Source of the DNA: BOG-932 sp965276835
GTDB taxonomy: Bacteria; Pseudomonadota; Alphaproteobacteria; BOG-932; Roseiterribacteraceae
Assembly: GCA_965276835.1 (NCBI GenBank)
Contig: OZ255631.1
Coordinates: 2,604,001 to 2,668,000 of the forward strand
Length of the DNA: 64,000 nucleotides
Direction: 5' to 3'
Made by a program: the position numbers and the translations under genes. Below the pieces are notes generated by a model that saw only the letters and a program-made list of their open reading frames with translations, ran no database searches and was not told the origin of the DNA. Shown piece after piece: positions 53,371-63,990 of this stretch (position 1 is its first letter; each line of letters opens with the position of its first letter).

Positions 53371-54945
53371 TCAGAACGTCAGGTCCTTTACGCTGACCAC
53401 GTTCGGCAACGCGGCGATGCGCTTCAACAGGGTGTCGTCCAGCTTTTGGTCGACGGACACCAGGCAGAAGGCGCGGGCGCCCGAGGCGATGCGGCCGTTG
53501 TGGAAAGCGGCGATGTTGATCTGACCGTCGCCCAGCGTGCGGCCCAGGCTGCCGATGAAGCCCGGCTTATCCTGGTTTTCGATCAGCAGCATATGCGGCG
53601 TCAGCTCCGCCTCGGTCGGCACGCCGTCGATCGACACGATGCGCGGCTTGTCGCCGAACAAGGTGCCGGTGATGGTACGCGTTTCCGTGCCGGCATTGAC
53701 GGTGACGCGGATGGCGGTCTGGTAATCGGCCGATTGGTCGCTGCGCGCCTCGGTCACCTTGATGTCGTTCTGCTTGGCGATGACCGGGGCGTTGACCATG
53801 TTCACCGTCTCCAGCCGGGTGGACAGCAGGCCCTTCAGGATGACGGCGGTCAGCGGGCGCTGGTTCAGCCCGGCGACATGGCCCTCATACTCGATCAGGA
53901 CGGATGTCAGCGCACCCTCCGTCACCTGGCCGGCGAAGCTGCCAAGCTGTTCCGCCAGGCGGACATAGGGGCGCAGCTTGGGCGCGTCCTCGGCCGACAA
54001 AGACGGGGTGTTCAGCGCATTGACGATGGCGCCGGTCATCAGGAAGTCGGCGATCTGCTCCGCGACCTGCAGGGCCACGTTCTCCTGCGCGTCGTTGGTC
54101 GAGGCGCCGAGATGCGGGGTGCAGATGACCTGGTCCAGCCCGAACAGCGGGCTTTCCTTGGCCGGCTCGACCGCGAACACGTCCAGCGCCACGCCGGCGA
54201 CATGACCCGCTTCTATGGCGGCCTTCAAAGCCACCTCGTCAATGAGTCCGCCGCGGGCGCAGTTGACGATGCGCACGCCCTTCTTGGTCTTGTTGAGCGC
54301 CGTGGCGTCCAGCACGTTGCGGGTCTGGTCGGTCAGCGGCGTGTGGAGGGTGATGAAGTCCGCCCGGGCCAGCAGGTCGTCCAGCTCGACCTTCTCGACG
54401 CCCAGATCCAGGGCGCGCTCCGGCGTCAGGAACGGGTCATAGCCGACGACCTTCATCTTCAGGCCCAGCGCGCGGTCGGCGACGATGGAGCCGATATTGC
54501 CGCAGCCGATGATGCCCAGCACCTTGCCGGTGACCTCGATGCCCATGAAGCGGGACTTTTCCCACTTGCCGGCATGGGTCGAGGCGTTGGCCTGAGGAAT
54601 GTCGCGGGCCAGCGCGAACATCATGGCGATGGCATGCTCGGCGGTGGTGATGGAATTGCCGAACGGGGTGTTCATCACCACGACGCCGCGCGCGGTCGCC
54701 GCCGGGATGTCCACATTGTCGACGCCGATGCCGGCGCGGCCGACAACCTTCAGCGCGTGCGCCGCCTCCAATATCTCCTTGGTGACCTTGGTGGCGGAGC
54801 GGATGGCCAGGCCATCGTAATCGCCGATCTTGGCTTTCAACTCGTCGGGCTTCAGCCCCACGATCATGTCGACATCGACGCCACGCTCCTTGAAGATTTC
54901 GACGGCGCGGGGGGAGAGATCGTCAGAGATAAGAACTTTGGGCAT
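53371..54945 (-). CDS. serA: D-3-phosphoglycerate dehydrogenase
   Basis: SerA oxidises 3-phosphoglycerate in the first step of serine synthesis. The 524-residue protein has the long form: substrate and NAD domains (GKVLGIIGCGNIGSIVADRA Rossmann loop, NCARGGLIDEVAL, HLGASTNDAQENV with the catalytic histidine), an intervening domain, and a C-terminal ACT domain (MLLIENQDKPGFIGSLGRTL) that usually senses serine. GAGG precedes the ATG. serC lies 89 bases upstream on the same strand. Confidence 0.98.
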   Translation of the reverse strand: MPKVLISDDLSPRAVEIFKERGVDVDMIVGLKPDELKAKIGDYDGLAIRSATKVTKEILEAAHALKVVGRAGIGVDNVDIPAATARGVVVMNTPFGNSITTAEHAIAMMFALARDIPQANASTHAGKWEKSRFMGIEVTGKVLGIIGCGNIGSIVADRALGLKMKVVGYDPFLTPERALDLGVEKVELDDLLARADFITLHTPLTDQTRNVLDATALNKTKKGVRIVNCARGGLIDEVALKAAIEAGHVAGVALDVFAVEPAKESPLFGLDQVICTPHLGASTNDAQENVALQVAEQIADFLMTGAIVNALNTPSLSAEDAPKLRPYVRLAEQLGSFAGQVTEGALTSVLIEYEGHVAGLNQRPLTAVILKGLLSTRLETVNMVNAPVIAKQNDIKVTEARSDQSADYQTAIRVTVNAGTETRTITGTLFGDKPRIVSIDGVPTEAELTPHMLLIENQDKPGFIGSLGRTLGDGQINIAAFHNGRIASGARAFCLVSVDQKLDDTLLKRIAALPNVVSVKDLTF

Positions 54946-55034
54946 GGGAATACCTCATATATGCGTCGAACGAACGGAGTCGTGACGCGAATTGGGGAAA
55001 AACGACGCGTGAAGCGTGTTGAAGCGCGGTTTTT

Positions 55035-56210
55035 TTAGGTAGCGGAACTGGGGCCCTTGACCTGGGCATAAGCCCAGTCGAGCCACGGCAGCAGCGCCGC
55101 GATGTCGGCATTCTCGACCGTCGCGCCGCCCCAGATCCTGAGGCCCGGAGGCGCCGCGCGATAGGCCGCGACATCCAGCGCAACCTTCTCGGCTTCCAAG
55201 GCGCCCGCCAGTTTCTTGGCCACATCCGCTTGGGCATCGGCATCTTGCGCCGTGAACCAAGGATCGACGATCTTCAGGCAGATCGACGTGCAGGACCGGC
55301 TTTCCGGCGTCTCGGCCAGGAAATCGACCCAGTCCGTCTGCTTCACCCAGCGGGCGATGGCGGACAGATTGGCCTCGGACCGCTTGATCAGCCCCTCGAC
55401 GCCGCCGACCGATTCCGCCCAGCGCAAACCGTCGATCGCATCCTCAACCGCCAGCATCGACGGCGTGTTGATCGTGTCGCCCTTGAAGATCGCCTCGTCG
55501 ATCTTGCCGCCTTTGGTCATGCGGAAAATCTTGGGCATCGGCCAGGCCGGCGTGGTGCTTTCCAGCCGGGCTACGGCGCGCGGCGACAGCACCAGCATGC
55601 CGTGCGCACCCTCGCCGCCCAGCACCTTCTGCCAGGACCAGGTGACGACATCGAGCTTGTCCCACGGCAGGTCCATGGCGAATGCGGCGGAGGTCGCGTC
55701 GCAGATCGTCAGGCCTTCGCGGTCAGCCGGGATAAAGTCGCCATTGGGCACGCGCACGCCGGAGGTGGTGCCGTTCCAGGTGAAGACGACGTCGCGCTTG
55801 AAATCGATGGCGGACAGATCCGGCAGCTTGCCGTAACCGGCGACGGTGGATTTCACGTCCGGCAGCTTCAACTGCTTGACCACATCGGTGATCCAGTCCG
55901 AGCCGAAGCTTTCCCAGGCGACCATCTCGACTGGGCGAGACCCAAGCAGCGACCACAGCGCCATCTCCACAGCGCCGGTGTCCGACGCGGGCACGATGCC
56001 GATGCGATAGTCGGCGGGCAGGCCCAGCAGCTTACGGCTGCGGTCCAGCACTTCGCCAAGCTTGGCCTTGCCGATCTTGGAACGATGGGAACGGCCGAGC
56101 GCGGCATCCTTCAACTGGTCGATCGACCAGCCGGGGCGCTTTGCGCAGGGACCTGAGGAGAAATTGGGGGATTGGGGGCGAAGCGAAGGCTTCGCGGCGG
56201 GGAACGTCAT
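55035..56210 (-). CDS. serC: Phosphoserine aminotransferase
   Basis: SerC makes phosphoserine from 3-phosphohydroxypyruvate and glutamate with PLP. The 391-residue product has the alphaproteobacterial/Methanosarcina-type SerC layout: NFSSGPCAKRPGWS, LGRSHRSKIGKAKL, FTWNGTTSGVRVPNGDFI, DATSAAFAMDLPW, and the PLP lysine in WSWQKVLGGEGAHGM. A hairpin leader resembling the serC RNA motif precedes it. serA follows, so the two form an operon for serine synthesis. Confidence 0.96.
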   Translation of the reverse strand: MTFPAAKPSLRPQSPNFSSGPCAKRPGWSIDQLKDAALGRSHRSKIGKAKLGEVLDRSRKLLGLPADYRIGIVPASDTGAVEMALWSLLGSRPVEMVAWESFGSDWITDVVKQLKLPDVKSTVAGYGKLPDLSAIDFKRDVVFTWNGTTSGVRVPNGDFIPADREGLTICDATSAAFAMDLPWDKLDVVTWSWQKVLGGEGAHGMLVLSPRAVARLESTTPAWPMPKIFRMTKGGKIDEAIFKGDTINTPSMLAVEDAIDGLRWAESVGGVEGLIKRSEANLSAIARWVKQTDWVDFLAETPESRSCTSICLKIVDPWFTAQDADAQADVAKKLAGALEAEKVALDVAAYRAAPPGLRIWGGATVENADIAALLPWLDWAYAQVKGPSSAT

Positions 56211-56275
56211 AATAGCTATTCCTTCCAGAATAGTAGCATCCCGGTGGGGGGATGTAGCCCGCCGCTGGTGTTAAA
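56211..56275 (-). ncRNA. Candidate serC leader (cis-regulatory RNA)
   Basis: Directly before the serC ATG the transcript can form two hairpins. The first has arms CATCCC/GGGATG (complement of 56237-56242 and 56249-56254), each preceded or followed by CTA. The second has a 6-base stem CTATTC/GAATAG with loop TGGAAG (complement of 56216-56233) that contains part of the ribosome site. A conserved serC leader motif at this position is known in Alphaproteobacteria; my match rests on position and structure only. Confidence 0.5.
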
Positions 56276-56316
56276 CCCCTCCACCGATTCGGTCAAACTT
56301 GGAGAATGCAGGGGAG

Positions 56317-56700
56317 CTATGAAGATACGATTTGCTTCGCTGCCACTTCGAGACGCCGATCCAGCGTTACCAATTCCGCGTCCAAGTGCCGAGCCAGCCA
56401 TAGGTAACTGGCGTCATAAGCTGTGAGGTTTGTTTCTTCGGCTAACCGAACCGCGCCCGCGAAATCGATGTCTACCGTCTCAACCGCCATGCGGGGATAG
56501 AGATCGAGAGCGGCCAGAACCACGCTGCGAAGCTCAGGGTGGCGGCGAATCTTCTTGATACAGACATTGCCGAGTTCAAAACCGATCAATGCCGGCGCTA
56601 CCAGCGATGCGGACTCAAGCGCAGTCGCGACGCCGGCACCCTCCGGCTCGCCGAATAGAAGGGCGGCCAGCGCCGACGCATCGACGACCTTAACGGCCAT
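56317..56700 (-). CDS. PIN-domain ribonuclease toxin (VapC/FitB type)
   Basis: The 127-residue PIN protein has the acidic active-site residues: D7 in VVDASAL, E42 in GFELGN, D96 in TAYDASYLWLA and a last Asp in VTLDRRL. It is the toxin partner of the ribbon-helix-helix gene upstream, which it overlaps by 11 bases. The downstream serC leader lies 40 bases beyond its stop. The RNA target is unknown. Confidence 0.9.
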   Translation of the reverse strand: MAVKVVDASALAALLFGEPEGAGVATALESASLVAPALIGFELGNVCIKKIRRHPELRSVVLAALDLYPRMAVETVDIDFAGAVRLAEETNLTAYDASYLWLARHLDAELVTLDRRLEVAAKQIVSS

Positions 56701-56926
56701 CGCGATCGGCGCGGATCATGTCGACCGCCTCGGCGGGTGTGTGGATTCCAAGCGCTCGAATATTTTCATAGGCCTGGGTCGGCGTGATCTTGAAGGATTC
56801 TGTCGCTGCCTGCTCGATGATGGCCAATAACTCACCCTGCAGAGACCGGTGGTTCCGCTTCGCCCGCGCCCGAATTCGGACGACAACCTCATCAGGAGCG
56901 TTTTTGATAGATAGATTTAGGGGCAT
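56690..56926 (-). CDS. Ribbon-helix-helix antitoxin, FitA type
   Basis: The 78-residue protein matches FitA/StbC-like antitoxins. The N-terminal LNLSIKNAPDEVVVRIRARAKRNHRSLQGELLAIIEQA is the Arc-type DNA-binding fold, and the tail (YENIRALGIHTPAEAVDMIRADRDGR) would bind the toxin. It starts at ATG 56926, just downstream of two TCCA-N3-TGGA palindromes. It overlaps the PIN toxin gene by 11 bases, so the two are one operon. Confidence 0.9.
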   Translation of the reverse strand: MPLNLSIKNAPDEVVVRIRARAKRNHRSLQGELLAIIEQAATESFKITPTQAYENIRALGIHTPAEAVDMIRADRDGR

Positions 56927-56931
56927 AATAC

Positions 56932-56964
56932 CTCCAAAGTGGATGCGTTATAGCTCCAATATGG
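56932..56964 (-). promoter_or_regulatory. Twin palindromic operator of the FitAB-like module
   Basis: Two copies of TCCA-N3-TGGA occur at 56932-56942 and 56954-56964. Their centres are 22 bases apart, two helical turns, so two repressor dimers could bind the same face. They lie immediately before the antitoxin ATG. The role as an autoregulatory operator is inferred. Confidence 0.6.
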
Positions 56965-57007
56965 ATCGGCATTGCGATACTCGCAACGCCCGCGAGAATT
57001 TTCGATT

Positions 57008-57796
57008 TTACTTTCCAATTCCAAGCGGCCCGTGCCCCTTACCCAGGCTCGGCGCGTTGCGAATGGCGCTCTGAACATAGGCTACGGCAATCTCGACGGC
57101 CTGCGGCGGCGGCAGCCCCTGAGCCAATAGGACAGCGATCGCCGAGGCGAGCGTGCAGCCGGTGCCGTGCGTATGGCGTGTGTCGATGCGCGGATGGCGG
57201 AACTCGGCACGCACGCCGGAGGCCATCAGCAGGTCGATCAGCTCGTTGCCTTCCAGATGGCCGCCTTTGATCAGCACGCCTCCTGCCCCGGCGGTCAGTA
57301 ACTCCGCCACGGCCGCCTCCATGTCGGCTAGTGTCACCACCAGCCGGCCGGTCAGCGCCTGAGCCTCAGCGAGATTGGGCGTGACGATCGCGGCACGCGG
57401 CAGCAGCCGCCGCTTCATCGCTATCATGCCGGGATGATCCAGCAATGCGCTACCGCTGGTCGAGATCATCACCGGGTCGAGGACGACCGGGATATCGGGA
57501 ACCGTCTCCAGGAAATCGGCGACCGCCTCGGTGATCTCCGCGCTGCCCAGCATACCGATCTTGATGACGTCGGCGCCGATATCGCCGAGCACGACGCGCA
57601 TCTGCTGGATGACGAAGTCCGGCGGCACCGGATGGATGCCGAAAACGCCCAGCGTGTTCTGCGCCGTCAGCGCCGTGACGGCGGTCATGCCGAAGCCGCC
57701 CAGCATCGTGACGGCCTTGAGGTCCGCCTGGATACCGGCTCCACCGCCGGAATCCGACCCGGCGACGATCAGGACTCTACCCTTGGACGTTGTCAC
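57008..57796 (-). CDS. thiD: Hydroxymethylpyrimidine (phosphate) kinase
   Basis: ThiD phosphorylates hydroxymethylpyrimidine to its diphosphate for thiamine synthesis. The 262-residue ribokinase-like protein has IVAGSDSGGGAGIQADLKAV, VIKIGML, LDPVMISTSG, VTPNLAEAQALTG and the catalytic HTHGTGCTLASA anion hole. It starts at GTG, overlapping the glmM stop by four bases. No other thiamine genes are nearby. Confidence 0.97.
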   Translation of the reverse strand: MTTSKGRVLIVAGSDSGGGAGIQADLKAVTMLGGFGMTAVTALTAQNTLGVFGIHPVPPDFVIQQMRVVLGDIGADVIKIGMLGSAEITEAVADFLETVPDIPVVLDPVMISTSGSALLDHPGMIAMKRRLLPRAAIVTPNLAEAQALTGRLVVTLADMEAAVAELLTAGAGGVLIKGGHLEGNELIDLLMASGVRAEFRHPRIDTRHTHGTGCTLASAIAVLLAQGLPPPQAVEIAVAYVQSAIRNAPSLGKGHGPLGIGK

Positions 57797-59154
57797 TCGG
57801 CGGCAGCGGCCTGGCCGAAATCGGCGATCGCGACGCAGATCGTATCGACCACCTCGCGCACCATCGCCTCGTCCTCGCCCTCCGCCATGACGCGGATGAC
57901 GGGCTCTGTGCCGGATTTTCGGACCGACAGGCGTCCGATACCGGCAAGCCGCACCTCGGCGTCGGCGATGCAGGTCTTGACCGTGACATGCTCCAGCGGC
58001 TGGCCGCCGCCGAAACGCACGCTCTTCAATATCTGCGGCAGCGGCTCGAACAGCGCCAAAATCTCGCTGGCCGGTCGCCCCCGTTGCTTGACGCAGGCCA
58101 GCACCTGCAGCGCCGCGATCAGCCCGTCGCCGGTGGTCGAGTGGTCGCTGAGCACGATATGCCCGGACTGCTCGCCGCCGACATTGAAGCCGTGGGCACG
58201 CATATGCTCGACAACATAGCGGTCGCCGACCGGCGTGCGCACCATCTTGAGGTCGATACCGTTCAGGAAGCGTTCCAGGCCGAGATTCGACATAATGGTC
58301 GTAACCAGGCCACCGCCTTTCAGCGTCCCGGCCTGCGCGGCGTCACGGGTGACCAGCGCCATGATCTGGTCGCCGTCGATGCGGCGGCCTTGTTCGTCGG
58401 CGACGATCAGGCGATCGGCGTCACCGTCCAATGCGATGCCGATATCGGCGCCGTGCAGGACGACAGCTTCCTGCATTGCCTGCGGGGCAACCGCGCCGCA
58501 ACTGTCGTTGATGTTCTTGCCGTTGGGCTCGACCGCGATCGGCACGACATCGGCGCCCAATTCGGCCAGCACGCGCGGCGCGACTTTATAGGCGGCGCCA
58601 TGGGCGCAATCGACGACGATCTTGAGACCGTCCAGGGTCAGACCTTTGGGAAAGGTGCTCTTCACATATTCGATGTAACGGCCGCTGGCGTCTTCCATGC
58701 GGAGCGCCTTGCCCAGCAGCGGCGCCGGGGCGAGCGTATCGGTGAAGGAACCGTCGACCAGCCCCTCGATAATCTCCTCGACCGCGTCCGACAGCTTATA
58801 GCCGTCCGGCCCGAACAGCTTGATGCCGTTGTCTTCGTAGGGGTTGTGCGAGGCGGAGATCATGACGCCCAGATCGGCGCGCAACGACTTGGTCAGCATT
58901 GCGACCGCCGGGGTCGGCAACGGCCCGACCATGATCACGTCCAGGCCCATCGAAATGAAGCCGGCGGCGAGCGCCGGTTCCAGCATATAGCCCGACAGGC
59001 GGGTGTCCTTGGCAATGACCACGCGGTGGCGATGATCGCCGCGCCGCAACTGCATCGCGGTCGCCATCGCAACCTTGAGCGCGGTCTGCGCGGTCATCGG
59101 TTCGAGATTGGTGCGGCCCCGGATTCCGTCGGTTCCGAAAAGGCTACGCGCCAT
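57793..59154 (-). CDS. glmM: Phosphoglucosamine mutase
   Basis: GlmM interconverts glucosamine-6-phosphate and glucosamine-1-phosphate on the way to UDP-GlcNAc, peptidoglycan and LPS. The 453-residue protein has LFGTDGIRGRTN at the N-terminus, the phosphorylated serine in ISASHNPYEDNG, the metal loop DGDADR and the sugar loop GGEQSGHIVL. I chose the ATG at 59154. A TTG two codons upstream is an alternative. It follows ftsH, a common order. Confidence 0.97.
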   Translation of the reverse strand: MARSLFGTDGIRGRTNLEPMTAQTALKVAMATAMQLRRGDHRHRVVIAKDTRLSGYMLEPALAAGFISMGLDVIMVGPLPTPAVAMLTKSLRADLGVMISASHNPYEDNGIKLFGPDGYKLSDAVEEIIEGLVDGSFTDTLAPAPLLGKALRMEDASGRYIEYVKSTFPKGLTLDGLKIVVDCAHGAAYKVAPRVLAELGADVVPIAVEPNGKNINDSCGAVAPQAMQEAVVLHGADIGIALDGDADRLIVADEQGRRIDGDQIMALVTRDAAQAGTLKGGGLVTTIMSNLGLERFLNGIDLKMVRTPVGDRYVVEHMRAHGFNVGGEQSGHIVLSDHSTTGDGLIAALQVLACVKQRGRPASEILALFEPLPQILKSVRFGGGQPLEHVTVKTCIADAEVRLAGIGRLSVRKSGTEPVIRVMAEGEDEAMVREVVDTICVAIADFGQAAAAE

Positions 59155-59205
59155 CGACAATATGCCCCATCCCCGGGCCCCTTACGAAAGGCTGGTGCTC
59201 AGAAT

Positions 59206-61140
<1,935 letters not shown>

Positions 61141-61211
61141 GATGACTGCCTTTATGATCCGCAGGCGCAACGGCACAAAACCATCGCACAGGAGAATGCA
61201 CCACCCAGAGG

Positions 61212-62558
61212 TCACTGCCGCCGGCTTCGCTCGCCCCTATCAGACATAATGTCTGCGCCAGCGGAAACAACGGTAAACGTTTCGGAGGCCAAGGGCCAGA
61301 GCGGTGATAGGCGGTACCGGACTCCGGATGCGCCGGTCTTGCACCAGCCGATAGACGGCACCGAAACGACCTCTTCGCCGCTACGGATCGCCGGCAAACC
61401 GGCCCCGGCAACGGCGGGGAAAGCCGGTTCGGGGCGCCGCCGCACCGCCGCCCAACCCTTCTCGCCGAGTACACCAACCTTAATTTCTGTATTTATATCA
61501 GTAACTTGTACGAAAATCTCAAAGCGACCGTCCCAGCGTTGCCACATACCGGGCGCAAGACGTTCCGCCGGCGCGGCGCGAACAGCCTCACGGCAAACCA
61601 GCAATGCGCCACGCCATGGCCGGATCAGGCAGCCGGCGAGATTTGTGCCGCGAAAACTTTGATTTTTAAGGGCTTCGTCGAGACGGGCGACGGCGGCTTC
61701 ATCGGGCGCGAATGCCCCGCCGCCGACGGTGCGCAGGATGGCGGCAAGGGTGGAATGACGCGGTTTCAGCGCTGCTTTGGACAATTCCGCGCGGTCCACC
61801 AGCACAACCCCGTCGGGTCCGATGGTAACCGCGCGCGCCAAGGTTGACGCAACGGTTTTCCCCATTTGGTGGCGCGTTTCGCCTGCTTTCAACGCCGTTT
61901 TCAGCAATACCGCACGCAGCGCCGGATCGCCTGCCAGGCGTTGGCGCAAAACCGGCCGCGCATAATCGGGTGAGCGGTTCGATGGGTCCTCGACATAGGG
62001 CTGGCCGAATTCGGCGCAGGTCGCGATCAGCCTGTCCTTCGGCCACGGCAGCAGCGGGCGCATCAGCCGCACGGCGCCCAGAGACCGGCTTAAGGTCATT
62101 CCGGCTAGCCCATCCGGGCCGCTGCCCCGTTGTTGGCGAAACAGCACGGTCTCGGCCTGGTCGTCGGCATGGTGGGCGACGGCGAGGTGTAAAATTCCCC
62201 GCGCGGCGCAGGCCTCGGCCAGCAGCGCATAGCGCGCCGCCCGCGCCGCCGCCTGGATGCCGGCGCCGGGCTTGTTTCCCGTCCAGGCGAGGATGCGATG
62301 ATCGATGCCGCGCGCCGCGAGCCATGAGCCCACCTGCCGCGCCTCCGCCGCCGCCTCGGGCCGCAGCCCGTGATCGACGGTCAAAGCCAGCACCGCGCCG
62401 CCCCGCGCGCGGACCCAATCGTTCATCAGGAGTGTCAGGGCAAGGCTGTCGGGACCGCCCGAGACGCCGACCGCGATGAGCGGCTTCGGCTCGAACGGCC
62501 CCAGGGCCGTCATCGCCGTGGCGAACGCGGCGGGGTCGATGGGTGCGGTCAGCCGCAC
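61212..62558 (-). CDS. tilS: tRNA(Ile)-lysidine synthetase
   Basis: TilS attaches lysine to C34 of the tRNA(Ile) CAU anticodon, changing its charging and decoding. The 448-residue protein has the PP-loop S33-G-G-P-D-S38, LTVDHGLRPEAAAEA and AHHADDQAETVLFR with metal and ATP contacts, and GLAGM. It starts at GTG and overlaps cpoB by 10 bases. The order cpoB-tilS-ftsH-glmM is typical of Alphaproteobacteria. Confidence 0.95.
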   Translation of the reverse strand: MRLTAPIDPAAFATAMTALGPFEPKPLIAVGVSGGPDSLALTLLMNDWVRARGGAVLALTVDHGLRPEAAAEARQVGSWLAARGIDHRILAWTGNKPGAGIQAAARAARYALLAEACAARGILHLAVAHHADDQAETVLFRQQRGSGPDGLAGMTLSRSLGAVRLMRPLLPWPKDRLIATCAEFGQPYVEDPSNRSPDYARPVLRQRLAGDPALRAVLLKTALKAGETRHQMGKTVASTLARAVTIGPDGVVLVDRAELSKAALKPRHSTLAAILRTVGGGAFAPDEAAVARLDEALKNQSFRGTNLAGCLIRPWRGALLVCREAVRAAPAERLAPGMWQRWDGRFEIFVQVTDINTEIKVGVLGEKGWAAVRRRPEPAFPAVAGAGLPAIRSGEEVVSVPSIGWCKTGASGVRYRLSPLWPLASETFTVVSAGADIMSDRGERSRRQ

Positions 62559-63493
62559 CTCAGGCGGGATTTTTCCGCCAGTTCCTGCCGTTTGATGGCG
62601 GGATTCGCGCCGGTGGCGAACTGCTTGTCGAACTGGGCGAACGTTGCGCAGGCGCCCTGGACCTGGTCCAGTTTGGCCAGCGACCTGCCAAGTTCAAGCA
62701 GCGTGTCCGGCGCTTTGATGCCCCTTGGGTACTTCTTGTAGCCGTCCGCGAAGGCGACGGCCGCACTCTGGAAGTCGCCGCGCGCATAGTGGCTGTGGCC
62801 GATCCAATAGGCCGCGCTGCTGGCCAGCGGGTCGCGCGGATATTGCGCCAGGAATGCCCGGAACGCCTGTTCGGCCGCACCGAACTGCCCCTGCCCGATC
62901 AGGGCATAGGCGGCCTGGTATTGCGCCTGCGGAGTCGTCGCCTGCTCGGCATAGGCCTGCTGGTCGGGATCGGCCGACGGTACCGGTCCGGCCGGAATCG
63001 AACCCAGCGAACGCGGCGGGGCGCCGGGGCCGGGCTGACCGCCGGGAACCAGCGGTGTTGGCGGTCCGTAAGCGCCCTCGTCGGCTTGCGGCGGCGGATT
63101 ATAGGCAGGGCCGGATCTATAGGATGGCTGCGGGGGCGCCGGCGGGGGGCCGTATTGTCCCGTGCTGTCCAGTTGCTGGGACGGAGCCGCGCCACCACCG
63201 GCAACGGGTGCTGCCCCGCCGCCATGGCCTTCAAGATCGTTCAGGCGCAAATCGGTGTCGGCCTTCATCTTTTCGATCTGCTGGTTCAGCACATCGATCT
63301 GATGGTTTTGCGTCTCGATCTGGCCGGTCAGCGTGCGGACCTGGTCTTCAAGCTGCTGAAGGCGCAGTTCGGTCTGACCCGCGCCTTCGGACTGTGCGAC
63401 AGCCGGACCGCCCAAGGCCAGCGCAGCCAGCACCAAGGCTGTTGCGCCGTGCCTCAAGAGAATGGGCCTCAGGCGACCGGGCCGCCGGATCAC
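62549..63493 (-). CDS. cpoB: Cell division coordinator CpoB (YbgF)
   Basis: CpoB links the Tol-Pal system with peptidoglycan synthesis at the septum. The 314-residue protein has a signal peptide (ending AVAQ at about 34), a coiled coil (LRLQQLEDQVRTLTGQIETQN to about 85), a long Pro/Gly linker, and C-terminal TPR repeats (ALIGQGQFGAAEQAFRAFLAQYP; SSAAYWIGHSHYARGDF). The GTG start overlaps the pal stop by four bases. Confidence 0.95.
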   Translation of the reverse strand: MIRRPGRLRPILLRHGATALVLAALALGGPAVAQSEGAGQTELRLQQLEDQVRTLTGQIETQNHQIDVLNQQIEKMKADTDLRLNDLEGHGGGAAPVAGGGAAPSQQLDSTGQYGPPPAPPQPSYRSGPAYNPPPQADEGAYGPPTPLVPGGQPGPGAPPRSLGSIPAGPVPSADPDQQAYAEQATTPQAQYQAAYALIGQGQFGAAEQAFRAFLAQYPRDPLASSAAYWIGHSHYARGDFQSAAVAFADGYKKYPRGIKAPDTLLELGRSLAKLDQVQGACATFAQFDKQFATGANPAIKRQELAEKSRLRCG

Positions 63494-63990
63494 GATCCGG
63501 CGGAGGAAGCGACGACGGTGACGGCGCGGCGGTTCTGCGACCAGACGGATTCACCGGTGCCGAGCACGGCCGGGCGCTCCGCGCCATAGCTGACGGTCTG
63601 CAGGCGGCTCGACGGAATTCCCAGGGCAACCAGATAGGCCCGCGCGGCGTTCGCGCGGCGCGCGCCCAGCGCCATGTTGTATTCGCGGGTGCCGCGCTCG
63701 TCACAATGGCCTTCGATCGTCACGCCGACCGACGGATAACGCTTCAGCCACGCGGCCTGGCGATCCAGCGTTCCGCGCGCCTCTTGCGACAGCTCGCTGT
63801 TGTTCAGTTCGAAGAACACGCGGTCGCCGACATTCTGCTGCAGATCGGCCTCGGAGCCCGGAATCGCCGCGCCCGCCGTCTCGGAGCCGATGCCGCCGGT
63901 CGTTTCGCTGCCGGTCTCGGCCGTCTTCTTGGAGCTGCAGGCGGCCAGCAACAGGGTTACGGCGACGACGCCGACCAGCTTCATATGCAT
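63490..63990 (-). CDS. pal: Peptidoglycan-associated lipoprotein Pal
   Basis: Pal is an outer-membrane lipoprotein that binds peptidoglycan and the Tol proteins to keep the envelope together during division. The 166-residue protein has a lipobox LLAAC with the acylated cysteine at 18, a flexible linker, and an OmpA-like domain with FFELNNSELSQEAR and IEGHCDERGTREYNMALGARRANAA. An alternative ATG lies two codons downstream (63984). The tolB gene is expected just beyond the window. Confidence 0.96.
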   Translation of the reverse strand: MHMKLVGVVAVTLLLAACSSKKTAETGSETTGGIGSETAGAAIPGSEADLQQNVGDRVFFELNNSELSQEARGTLDRQAAWLKRYPSVGVTIEGHCDERGTREYNMALGARRANAARAYLVALGIPSSRLQTVSYGAERPAVLGTGESVWSQNRRAVTVVASSAGS

